DNA of 64,000 bases, from positions 15,990,729 through 16,054,728 of the forward strand of contig CM034309.1 in the NCBI GenBank assembly GCA_019925795.1. Direction: 5' to 3'. The notes beneath the pieces were generated by a model, which did not search any database, was not told the DNA's origin, and saw only the letters and a list, made by a program, of their open reading frames with translations. Every line of letters starts with the position of its first letter. Positions within the stretch are counted from its first letter, which is position 1. This document shows, in pieces, positions 1 to 9,670 of this stretch. A program made the translations under genes and the position numbers. The stretch is from Dendrobium chrysotoxum (taxonomy: Eukaryota > Streptophyta > Magnoliopsida > Asparagales > Orchidaceae).

Positions 1-846
1 ATTCAGATGAACCCTTAAAGTTTCTATTGAACTTACCCTTGTTCCACTTCTGATAGTTCTTATGTTTCTTCCTTAGAAAGCTTTTGAATTGCCTTGTGAT
101 TAAGGCAACTTCATCGCTATCAGACCCGGAAGTGCTAGCATCTGAATCTTTGGCCTTTAGTGCCACGGTCTTCTCTTTCTTGCGTTCACCTGCATCAAGT
201 TGCCTTTGGTTCACCCCTTGCTCGTAAGCAATGAGTGATCCAAGTAAGCTGTCAATAGAATAAGTATTTAAATCTTTGGATTCAGTAATAGCAGTAATCT
301 TAGCATCATAAGAAGCAGGCAAACATCTAAGAATCTTGTTCACTCTTTCGTAGTTGGTAAGTTCTCTACCTAAAGCATGCAAAGAGGTAACAATCTGAGT
401 GAACCTTGTGTACATTTCTGAAATAGTCTCACTAGGTTTCATGCGAAAAAGTTCGTAATCATGTAACAAGATGTTTAACCTAGATTGTTTGACTTCAGTT
501 GTACCTTCGTATGTTATACATAACCTATCCCAGATTTCATTTCCCATTGTACAAGTAGAAACACGCATATAGTCTTCAGATTTCAAAGCACAAAAGAAAC
601 AGTTCAAACATTTTGCATTCAACTGTACTAAATCACGATCATCAAACGTCCAATCAGCAAACGGCAATTCAGTTTTCACATTGTTAATCATTCGAAAAGG
701 TGGTTCGTATCCGTCCTTAACTAACATCCACATGCGATAATCAATAGATTGCAGAAAAGTAGACATGCGTGTTTTCTAAAAATCAAAAGGAATATTGTCA
801 AACAACGGTGGTCTAGTAATAGAATAACCTTCAGCAGTATTACGAT
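1..846 (-). pseudogene. Sirevirus element F gag, N-terminal part, cut by window edge
   Basis: This is the 5' part of a copia gag on the minus strand, collinear with the intact gag of element E at the other end of the window; it runs off the left edge just after the first CCHC zinc knuckle. Gag packages the element RNA into cytoplasmic particles. The conserved N-terminal domain (the stretch around FDFWKTRMSTFLQSIDYRMW in E) is recognisable, but the Trp codon of that stretch is TAG at 776-778. The start codon is missing: a deletion of about 76 bp relative to E joins gag codon sequence directly to the LTR at 847-849. The copy therefore cannot translate gag from its own start. Confident as to family; the rest of the element is outside the window. 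Confidence 0.85.
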
Positions 847-2541
847 TGTTCAAAAGGGATGTTAAGCCCTAGTGAACTAGTCCCGAGGCTAACCAAGAGG
901 GGGGGTGAATTGGTTATTTAAAAATTTCACGATAACTACAAAAATCTTTTCGATACTTAGCAGCGGAAACAAGTAAACAATAACGAAAAGATCAACCAAC
1001 GATATTCACCCAAGCAGTTTATATTGAAAAGTAAAATGCAAAACTGAATCAGAAAAGCAAACCAGATTTTATAGTGGTTCGGTCAACTTGACCTACGTCC
1101 ACTCCCAGGAGCCTCCCCTCCGGGTATTGCACTAAACGAAAGTGACTCTCCTTTTACTCCCACAGCAAAGCGGAGAAGCCTGTACAAAACACCTCCTTTT
1201 CACCACACGGTGAGGCAGAGAACCTGACCTCCTTTCGCTTCCTCCTGAAGCAGGAAGAGAACCTTCGAACTGCTTTTGCTTCCACCTGAAGCGGGCAGAG
1301 AACCCACGAACTCCTTTCGCTTCCTCCTGAAGCGGGCAGAGAACCCGGATCTTCTTACGAACAATCCTCCTACGAAGAACACCGACTAGACGACAGACGA
1401 CGAGCGGAGAAGACGACTCTGATCCGTGCTTGGAGCAACCTTAGTGAATCCCTCACTAACTCCCCCTTACAAGATCTCTTCTCTCTCTCCCAACTCTCTC
1501 TTTTCTCTAGGGTTTCTCAGGGAAGGAAGGCAGCAAAAGATTTTTCCAAAAATTGGAAAAAGTTCTTTTAAAGGAGGGCTTAAAATTTGCCCTAAATCTC
1601 AACTTGTCGGCCAAGATCGTCCAGGACAATCGGAAGATCGTCCTGTACGATCAGTTCAAATTCAGCTGTTTCAGCCTGGACGATCTGGCTCTTCTGGACG
1701 ATCAGTAGAAAAAGTTGTTCATATCGTCCCGTACGATCCTGCGATCGTCCGGGACGATTAGTTCAAATTGAAGGAAATCGTCCAGAAGACAGTTCGGGTC
1801 GTCCAGAGAAATCTGTGCTGGATGACCAAAAAATGACTTGATCGTCCCGGACGATAGGGTAATCGTCCGGTACGATTAGTTCAAAAAGGCCCCCAAATCG
1901 TCCTGTACATAGTTGTGGACGTACAGCTGAAATGCACAAGACGATCACGATCATCCGGGACGATCCTGCGATCGTCCAGGACGATGTGATCATATCAATT
2001 AAACATTAATTGCTTTTCTTAATTACCAGACTAAGTTAGGCATGATTGTAGTGAATCGTCCAGGACGATACACGTATCGTCCGGGACGATCAGACCAAAA
2101 TACTTAAAATAAAACTTGCCTAACTTAATCTGGCGGCTGGGAATTTCTTATTTGAGAATATCGTCCCGTACGATCCAAAGATCGTCCAGGACGATCTGCT
2201 TAATCAGACCTTCTTAACTTAGTCGCCCTAATTAGGGTTTTTGTTTTTAACTGGATCGTCCAGGACGATGAAACTATCGTCCAGGACGATCTGAACAAAT
2301 TTTGAACAGAAACTCTAACTCACTCAATCTCTCCCCCTGAGTGTGTGTGTGTAAGGTTACTTAGCTAGGGGATCAGTTACATTACAATTGACTCAATAAA
2401 AAGAAAAATCATACATTTGACCCACTTGGACCTGATCTTGAGTTGGCTTGAGTGGCTCGCAGTCTTTTGTGCCTGAAACAGATTAGCCAAGCAAAACACA
2501 CTGGAAACATGTTTGTCATCATCAAAACCAGATTTGCAACA
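847..2541 (-). repeat. 5' LTR of element F
   Basis: Minus-oriented Sirevirus LTR. The right end ...ATTTGCAACA is the complement of the family LTR start TGTTGCAAAT; the left end lacks its last few bases because of the deletion that joins it to gag. Inside are the TATA box (read on the minus strand, near 1062-1068), three copies of a roughly 41-bp tandem unit at about 1209-1345, and a palindrome array (ATCGTCCNGGACGAT type) at about 1610-2300. The flanking bases 2542-2546 (AGAAG) would be the right target-site duplicate; the left one is outside the window. ORFs inside this LTR recur in every copy and are not genes. Confidence 0.88.
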
Positions 2542-3421
2542 AGAAGATCAATTAAAATAAAAAAACCCTAATTAGAGCACCCTTTATTAATTGAGATTGA
2601 TTAACCAAATCATATTAGATGATCATAATCATACAGGACGATCATGTATAATCACAAATTTTAGCCGCCAATTAATTTTTTAATGTTTAAATTTTATTCT
2701 AATCATACAGTATGATATGCATCATACTGGATGATTTGTGATAATCATGCCTAAATTAATCATGTCATTGGGTGTTTAATTATGGTTTAATTAATCAATC
2801 AGATCATACAGGATGATCAAAGACAATTATACTTTACGAATTAATTCTTGCATGGGATGATAATTAAATGCCGCCCATCGTCCAAGATGAAAATTATAAT
2901 TTTTCACTAATCGTATCAGACGATCCCCAAACTTCATACGGTATAAAATGATCGCTGCATGGGATGATATTTAAACCCCAGCTATCATACTGGGCGATCA
3001 GTTCAATCTCCTAAACTAATCGTACAGGACGATCGCAGGATAGTACATGACGATCAGATGTGGGGGCTAAAGGAGAGACACTAAAAGGTTTAGTACAATA
3101 CTCAGAGGAGGCCTCCAGGGAGTGAATGTAGGTTAGATTTGATCGAACTAATATAAAATCTGGGGTGTTCGTTCTTTTACTTTTTCATATTTTAATTTCT
3201 GCACTCATTTGTTATTTTAGTGTGGTTGAAATTTTTTATTATTATAAACTTAATATGCTTCTTCATTATGGGATAAACTTATTAATTTTAAAATATTTAA
3301 AAAAATAAAAGGACTTTTCTTTTTGCTTTAAGTAATTTTTTAAAATAACCAATTTACGCCCCCCCCCCCCCCCCCCTCTTGGTTAACCTTGGGCTTGTTC
3401 TTAAATGTTTAACAACCTTCA
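2542..3421 (+). repeat. LTR G: 3' part of an older, divergent Sirevirus LTR
   Basis: Plus-oriented LTR sequence that aligns by eye with the 3' half of the other LTRs: palindromes of the form ATCATACAGTATGAT (2702-2716), the block GTTTAGTACAATACTC at about 3089, the TATA box region (ATATAAAATC near 3150), a run of about 18 C (3359-3376) before CTCTTGGTTA, and an end near ...AACAACCTTCA. No primer binding site follows, so it is either a solo LTR or a 3' LTR lying in the CACTA remnant. F inserted into it; its 5' part would lie left of F, outside the window. It is more AT-rich and more mutated than the A/C/D/E family. Confidence 0.7.
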
Positions 3422-5055
3422 TGAACTTTTTGAATATTAGTATTAGACTTCTCATGATGAGTTTAAGCCACATTTCGATTCTCATTGCAGCCCGTCGATA
3501 AGTTATAATATAGCTGAGGAAGAAAATATCTGACCTGATCTTAAGGACTTACTTCATGATGCAATTAGAGCATAATTTGAACAATATACAGAAGAGTCAT
3601 ATAATAAGAAGGCACAAATTTTTTATGATTTATTGCATGCTTCCCAACAACTAATATGAAAGGGGTGCACCACCCACTCAGAGTTATCCATTACTGTTAA
3701 GATGTTAAGCATCAAGGTAGAATATAATATTCCTCATGAATGTTTTAATCAATTCATTCGACTACTTAAGGAAATTAACCTGGTAGATAACATAATTTCT
3801 ATATATTTATATCTGACTAAGAAGTTGGTTTCCAAACTTGGTTTGACATATACAAAGATAGATTGTTGTGTCAATGGATGCATGTTATTCTATAAAAATG
3901 ATCAATCAGAGATTGCATGTCATTACTTCAATCACTAAGATTTAAACCAAAATCATTCATGAAAAGAAAGTTGAATGAAGTACCAATAAGTAGGATATTT
4001 TACTTACCCATAAGTCCTAGACTATAATTATTATATGCATCCATGAGATTGGCTGCACATATGAGATGGCATAATGAACACATCTTGCAAGAAGATTTTA
4101 TTACATATCTGTCAGAAGTATATGCCTAGAAACATTTTGATCATACACATCCCACCTTCACCACAGAATTAAGAAATGTAAGATTAGGTTTATACATAGA
4201 TAGTTTTACGCCCAGTCTGCTTCACCTTACTCATGCTGGCCTGTGATACTCACCCTATACAATCTTCCCCTAAAGTTATGTATGATTACTCCTTACATGT
4301 TTCTAATGCTTATCATTCCAGGGCCACATAATCTAAAAACAAAGATTGATATATTCTTATAATCATTAATTGATTATTTAAATTTATTATGGGAAGAGGG
4401 AGTAAGTACATATGATATCTCCACCAAATAAAACTTTATTATAAATGCAGCATTACTTTGGACAATTGGTGACTTTCATGCATACGGCATGCTCTTAGGT
4501 TGGAACACTTCTGGCAAGTTAGCTTGTCCATATTATATGGAATATATAAATTCATTCTCTTTAAAGCATGGAGGGAAGAACACTTGGTTCAACTGTCATC
4601 GCATGTTCTTATCTATAAGTCATCCTTTCAGGTGAAATAAGGATACTTTTGTTAAAAATAAAATGGTTATGTCACAGCCTCCTCCTAGATTAACTAGTGA
4701 AGAAATATTTGAAAAAGTAAGATTCATGCCCACAAAAATGGATTCTCCAATATTAGTTTATTATAAATTGCCAGGGTATGGTGTCAACCATAATTGGATA
4801 AAAAAAAGTATTTTTTAATCATTATCATATTGGAGAACAAACTTGATCAGACATAACTTGGACCAACTGCCTTTAGTTGTCTGCCAGATTAAATTTTAAA
4901 GCCCTTGATCGAGCTAAGTATCTTCTTCAAGGATTTATGCTCTTCAAAACTAAATGCAGGGCACCTAATTCTTATGCAGCAGTATATCCCTTTCATTCTG
5001 TGTAAACTTGGAAAGATATTTTCTTCAGCTTTTTTTGACTCTATGGAGCATCTAC
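3422..5055 (+). pseudogene. CACTA (En/Spm) transposase remnant, TNP2 type
   Basis: Translated pieces in shifting frames match the order of the plant TNP2 transposase. The 78-residue open piece at 3702-3938 has the pattern of a short leading helix, YN...FN.LIRLLKEI, a KL...LGL.Y.KID stretch and CVNGCMLFYKN, as in the TNP2 N-terminal region. Further on (about 4450-4640) come pieces reading ...TIGDFHAYGMLLGW, SGKLACPYY and LKHGGKNTWFNCHR, then HPFR, and at about 4830-4860 SYWRTNLIRHNLD, all hallmarks of the core. CACTA transposases cut and paste elements with CACTA termini. Stops and frameshifts are frequent, no terminal CACTA repeats were recognised, and H truncates it on the right. An old fragment; family call fairly sure. 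Confidence 0.75.
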
Positions 5056-6891
5056 TGAAAGTGTGAATAGGTTGTTAGACATATTGCTCATGTCCCTAGG
5101 CTAACCAAAAGGGGGGGTGAATTGGTCCTTTAAAAATTTACTCTTGGGATTTTAGAAAATTTTAAAGCTAATCATACAGTATGATATTACTTCATACAGT
5201 ATGAATAGAATTAATTTTAGCGCTTTAGTTAAATACAAAAATTCAACCACAAATAAAATAAACTGCAGAAAAATAAAATGCAGAAAAGTAAACAGTGAAC
5301 AGAAAACACTAAAATTTATAGTGGTTTAGTCAAACACGACCTACATCCACTCCCTAGAGACTCCTTCTCTAGGTATTGTAATAAACTCTAGTGACTCTCC
5401 TTCTGCCCCCACAGCAAGGCGGAGAAGCCTTTACAAAATCTCTTTCACCAAACTCGATGCGGCAGAGAACCGTCGTCCTTTTCACCCTCCAAGTGCGGCA
5501 GAGAACCATCATCCTTTTCACCCTCCAATTACGGTAGAGAACCGTTATCCTTTTCACCCTCCAAGTACGGCAGAGAACCTTCATCCTTTTTACCCTCCAA
5601 GTGTGGCAGAGAACCATCGTCCTTTTTACCCTCCAATTGCGGCAAAGAACCGTCATCCTTTTCACCCTCCAAGTGCAGTAGAGAACCGTTGTCCTTTTCA
5701 CCCTACAAGTGCGGTAGAGAACCGTCGTCCTTTTCACCCTCCAAGTGCTACAGAGAACCATCATCTTTTTCACCCTCCAAGTGCAGCAGAGAACCGTCAT
5801 CCTTTTCACCCTCCAAGTGCGGCAGAGAACCGTCATCCTTTTCACCCTCCAAGTGCGGCAGAGAATCGTCATCCTTTTCACCATCTAAGTGCGGCAGAGA
5901 ACCGGAATCCTCTCGAACAACACTCTTGCAAAAGTCTCCAAGGAACTAGAAAGATGCTTGAAGAACAAGTAAAAGAAATCCTCACAATTAGATAACCTTG
6001 TGAATCCCCTCATAATTTTCTCTTGAAAGATCTCTCAATACTCACTCCCAAACACTCTCTCAATCACTCTCCTTAGACTTCTCAAAAGAATTTTCACAGA
6101 AGGATCCTTCCTTCAGTCAGTTTTAAGTCATTTATATACTTGGGACAAGAAAAATCATCCAAAAACTGAATTTTCAAGTTTAATCCATGCTGATTGTCCC
6201 GTACGATCTATGATCATACTATACGAATAGTTCAAAACATTGAATGATTTGTCCCGTATGACTCATGAGACGAATAAATCAGAACTGTTCGTACGAACAT
6301 TTCGTCCTGTATGAACTCCTGGATGATCAAGTCAGAGTGCTTCGTACGACCATTTTGTCCCAGACGAACCCTTGGACGATCAAGTCAGAGCGCTTCGTAC
6401 GCTTAGTTCATCCCGTACGAACCCTTGGACGAACAAGTCAGAGCGGTTCGTACAGCAAAAAATCATATACGAAAGGTATTTCGTACTGTACGAACATCTC
6501 TTAGAAAAATTTTCTTGCCATATAGGTTCGATATGGAGGACATATTCTACAAATCATCCCGTACGATATCAAATCATACTATACGATCAGTTTAAAAATT
6601 TAAGTTTTTTACTCCCCCATAGTGTGTGTGTGCACAGTTATCCAACTTACAATCACACTCTCTCAGACTCAAGAAAAAGAAAATTTACAGACTTTATTTA
6701 CAGTGAACAAGTGAACTTGAAGTCTTCAGCAATCTGGAGTGTGAATTTTCTAAAAAATACTTTAGTACACACAATAAAACTCAAATAATTGTTAGGATAA
6801 GAATAAAATAAATAATAAACTTTTATAATCATCTAAAATATAACTTGGATTAGAATTTACTTGAACAAACAAATATACCCCAATCATAACA
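5056..6891 (-). repeat. 3' LTR of element H (divergent Sirevirus subfamily)
   Basis: Minus-oriented LTR of 1,836 bp. The left end TGAAAGTGTGAATAGG matches the terminal TGAAAGTTCGAAAGGG of the main family, and the right end ...CATAACA is followed by the complement of the polypurine tract (ATCTCCCTCTTTTT). It shares the conserved block with the TATA box (TTTTATAGTGGTTTAGTC near 5310) and the CTCTTGGTTAGCC-type segment near 5095. It is longer than the others because of a 36-bp minisatellite. Its palindromes have changed arms (ATCATACAGTATGAT at 5171-5185; GTTCGTACGAAC at 6287-6298). Candidate left TSD is TCTAC (5051-5055); no right partner is visible because the element is truncated. Confidence 0.8.
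5459..5906. repeat. 36-bp minisatellite, about 12.4 copies, inside LTR H
   Basis: The unit starting GCGGCAGAGAACCGTC recurs every 36 bp from 5459 to 5891 (12 complete periods, then a partial one). Because 36 is a multiple of 3, it leaves long open frames on both strands (for example 5603-5995 plus, with a 12-residue repeat rich in HPPSAAEN, and 5369-5884 minus). These are by-products of the repeat. The unit is the counterpart of the roughly 41-bp unit present in 1-3 copies in the other LTRs. Confidence 0.92.
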
Positions 6892-7535
6892 ATCTCCCTC
6901 TTTTTGATGATGGCAAAATAATTATTATTTGCTAAAGAAAAAAATCTCCTAAGCTCTCACTTTCTTCCACAAATGTACCCACAAATATACACTCCCCCTA
7001 AATAAATGATCTCCTAAGCTCCCCCTAAATCCTAAATGACACAAGGGAATAAGAGGTTAGAGGATCTAACATGAAATACATAAGGGAAGAGTAGAAAAGA
7101 TAAAAGAAAATAAACACACAAGTAAATATACAAGCACACAAACATGAGAATACAATCAAATAAACAAAGACAAACACACAAATACACACACAAGCAAATA
7201 TACGAGCACACATATATGAGAATTACAATCAAACAAATAAAGACAAACAAATAATACAACACTCCCCCTTTTGACAACAACAAAAAAGGAAGACACTCAA
7301 AAGAGTTGTTGATTTGAAAAATGTTAAAGAAAGATTGACTACAATTTAAAATTCACATGTAGCAAGTAAAGACTCAAAAAATCTAGATTGCATACAATAA
7401 TGAAGAAAAGTTGATATATGATATTAATGTATTAGACAGATTAAGTAACCACAATAATTGCACAGAAGATGAAATAAGATTACCAAAAATTCTAAATCAA
7501 AAGAGACAATCATTGATTAGTGAATTATTGACCTC
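6892..7535 (-). other. 3' non-coding region of element H with several polypurine tracts
   Basis: On the minus strand this is the stretch just before the 3' LTR. The proximal polypurine tract is complementary to ATCTCCCTCTTTTTG at 6892-6906. Further tracts complementary to CTCCCCCT lie near 6992, 7017 and 7262. Repeated polypurine tracts are a known Sirevirus trait. Low-complexity (CA/AAACA)-rich sequence at 7080-7260 makes short minus-strand ORFs rich in Cys, Val and Phe that I do not accept as genes. The rest of H is missing; the right boundary near 7535 is approximate. Confidence 0.6.
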
Positions 7536-9670
7536 ATTTTTGTATGAGGTCATTAGGACCTAGTATAGATTCAAGATTAATTCAGACCCCAGGATCAATC
7601 TGATCTTGGATCAGATCCATACCCTATGAATTCTCTAGATCCTGGGATTCTTTTAAATTCTTCTAGTCCTTAGGATCTATTGTAGACCCTAAGATTCCTT
7701 CAAATTAATCTAGACCCTAGGATCTATTCTAGACCCTAAGTCTCCTCTAGATCATTCTAGGTCTCAGGATCCTCCTAGATCTTAGACTATTCTAGACCCT
7801 TAGATCTATCTAAATCTTAGGATCCTATTAGACCTTAGGGATTAAGACTTCTAGATTTTAGAATTCTCCTAGGACTTAGACTCTAGGATCCCCCTAGACT
7901 CTAGACTTTAGGGCTTCTAGATTTTAGAATTTTTCTAGGTCTTAAGATTCCAGAAGATTCTAGATTTTAGGGTTTCTTAGATTATAGAACCCTTCCATAA
8001 TCTAGACTTTAGGATCTATCTAGGTCCCATGATTCTTCTAGAGTTTAAACCCTATGAATTCTTTTAGGACCAGATCCTAGGATGTCTTTAGACTTCTAGA
8101 CTCTAGGATCCTCCTAGACTTCAGACCCTAGGATCTATTCTAGACCCTAGGATTCTGCCAGACTCTAGATTATATGATCTTCTTAAACCCTAGGATTCTC
8201 CTAAATCTTAGATCTATCCAGATCTCAAATCTATTCAAACTCCATACCAACCCAGACTTTAAATTAATCTATTCAAGACTTAAATCAATCCAGAATTCAA
8301 GTCAATTTAAATCCCTGACCAATCCTGACCTTTAAACAACCCAGATTTAGTTGCTCCAGCCTCTAACCTGACTTTAATCCTATCTAATCATTTATAATCA
8401 TCCAAATGATTGTAAATGATTTAGGTAGTTCAAACCCTATCATTCAAACTCAAAATCAAGCTCAAAACTAGAAATCTAGATCAAATTCCAAGGCCAAAGG
8501 TCTAAGTCCTGAAAGCCTTTTCCAGTGAATCTTTGAACATTTCAAAACCCTATCAAATGACCTCTGATTTAAGGTTTGTTAGTTCCAAACTGATGTGATA
8601 TGTCTCTAGAGGAAACCCTCCAAATTTGAGCTCATTCTAAGGTCTCTAACCCTAGAAACTGAATTGAAATTCAAAGGCTGTAAAACCTTCAAATATTTAC
8701 AGTTTATGCCACTGAACCTGCCACCCAATGGATCCTGGCCTTGGAGCCTTCTCCAAACCCTCAAATCACTTCCAAACCCTTGATTATGACCCATTGAGTA
8801 ATAAATTGCATTTTTTTGGACTCAATTTGACCCCTAGTTGACCAGGGGTCAAAATGACCAAAATACCCCTATAGGGTGTAACTGATCATTTGAAGCAAAT
8901 GAATTCCAAATCAAATGCAATTACTTCCAACAAGTTCCAAATATCAAACCAAACATGTTGGACCCAAATTCAGCCTCTGGGTCAACCTGGTTGACCAAGT
9001 CAACCTCAGTTGACCAAGAAAGCCCCTTAGGATTCAAATAGGTCATTTTGACCAAATGACCTCCTTAGACCTTGGGACCACCTTCATTGGTCTCCAAATG
9101 TCAAACCAAATCTGTTGAGCCCATTTCCAAACCCTGGACCCACCTTGTTGACCAAGTCAACCAGGTTTGACCTAAAGGCCAATTAAGGGCCCAAATAGGT
9201 CATTTTGACTAAATGATCTCTCTAGACCTTGAGATTATCACCAGTGGACTTAGAATATCATTCTGAACTGGTTGGACCCAATCCCTGACCTTGGGTGAAC
9301 CTGGTTGACCAAGTCAGCTCAGTTGACCCATTAAGCCCATTTAAGACCTAAATGGGTCATTTGACCCAAATAACTCATTTAAACTCCTGAAACACATCTA
9401 CCAGACTTCCAATATCAAATCAAATCTATTAAACCCAAATTCAGGTCCTGGGTCAACCTAGTTGACCAAACCAACCTAGTTTGACCCAAAATCCCTTAAA
9501 GGTTCAAATAGGTTATTTCAACCCATTCAATTAAGTCAATGCCTTTAAACCCTCAAACCCATGTCATTTGATGTTTTGAATATCCCTTAGCTTTTTCATA
9601 AGTTAAATCATTCAGATTTGACCTAGTCAAACCATTAAATTTGGTCAAACTCCTATGTTTTGGTCTAACC
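7536..9670 (+). repeat. Left part of element B upstream region (probable Tat-type 5' LTR), degenerate repeats
   Basis: No gene seen. About 7550-8260 is a degenerate tandem repeat with variants of TCTAGACCCTAGGATC every 14-25 bp. About 8880-9560 is a repeat of about 150-170 bp that contains the phrase GGTCAACCTGGTTGACC (a perfect palindrome at 8980-8996) and variants near 9139, 9292 and 9460. The TSD of element A shows that this sequence was continuous with 18278 onward. The sequence style matches the sequence before the B primer site, so I place it in B, but the true left end of B was not identified (its 3' LTR is outside the window). Confidence 0.45.
9666..9670. repeat. Target-site duplication TAACC, left copy (element A)
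   Basis: The five bases before the LTR start are TAACC, identical to 18273-18277 after the 3' LTR. This fixes both ends of element A and shows that it inserted as a unit. Confidence 0.95.

Noticed and set aside
1426..1761. 111-codon ORF of the palindrome region (also 10449-10784 and similar)
   Set aside because: Reads through the palindrome array; residue pattern (VRDD, DRPGRS) is the array translated. Not conserved as a protein.
5369..5995. ORFs of 171, 130 and 86 codons with a 12-residue repeat
   Set aside because: They are the translation of the 36-bp minisatellite in several frames and on both strands; no independent evidence for a gene.
7025..7283. Two minus-strand ORFs rich in Cys, Val, Phe
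   Set aside because: Low-complexity CA-rich sequence in the 3' region of element H.
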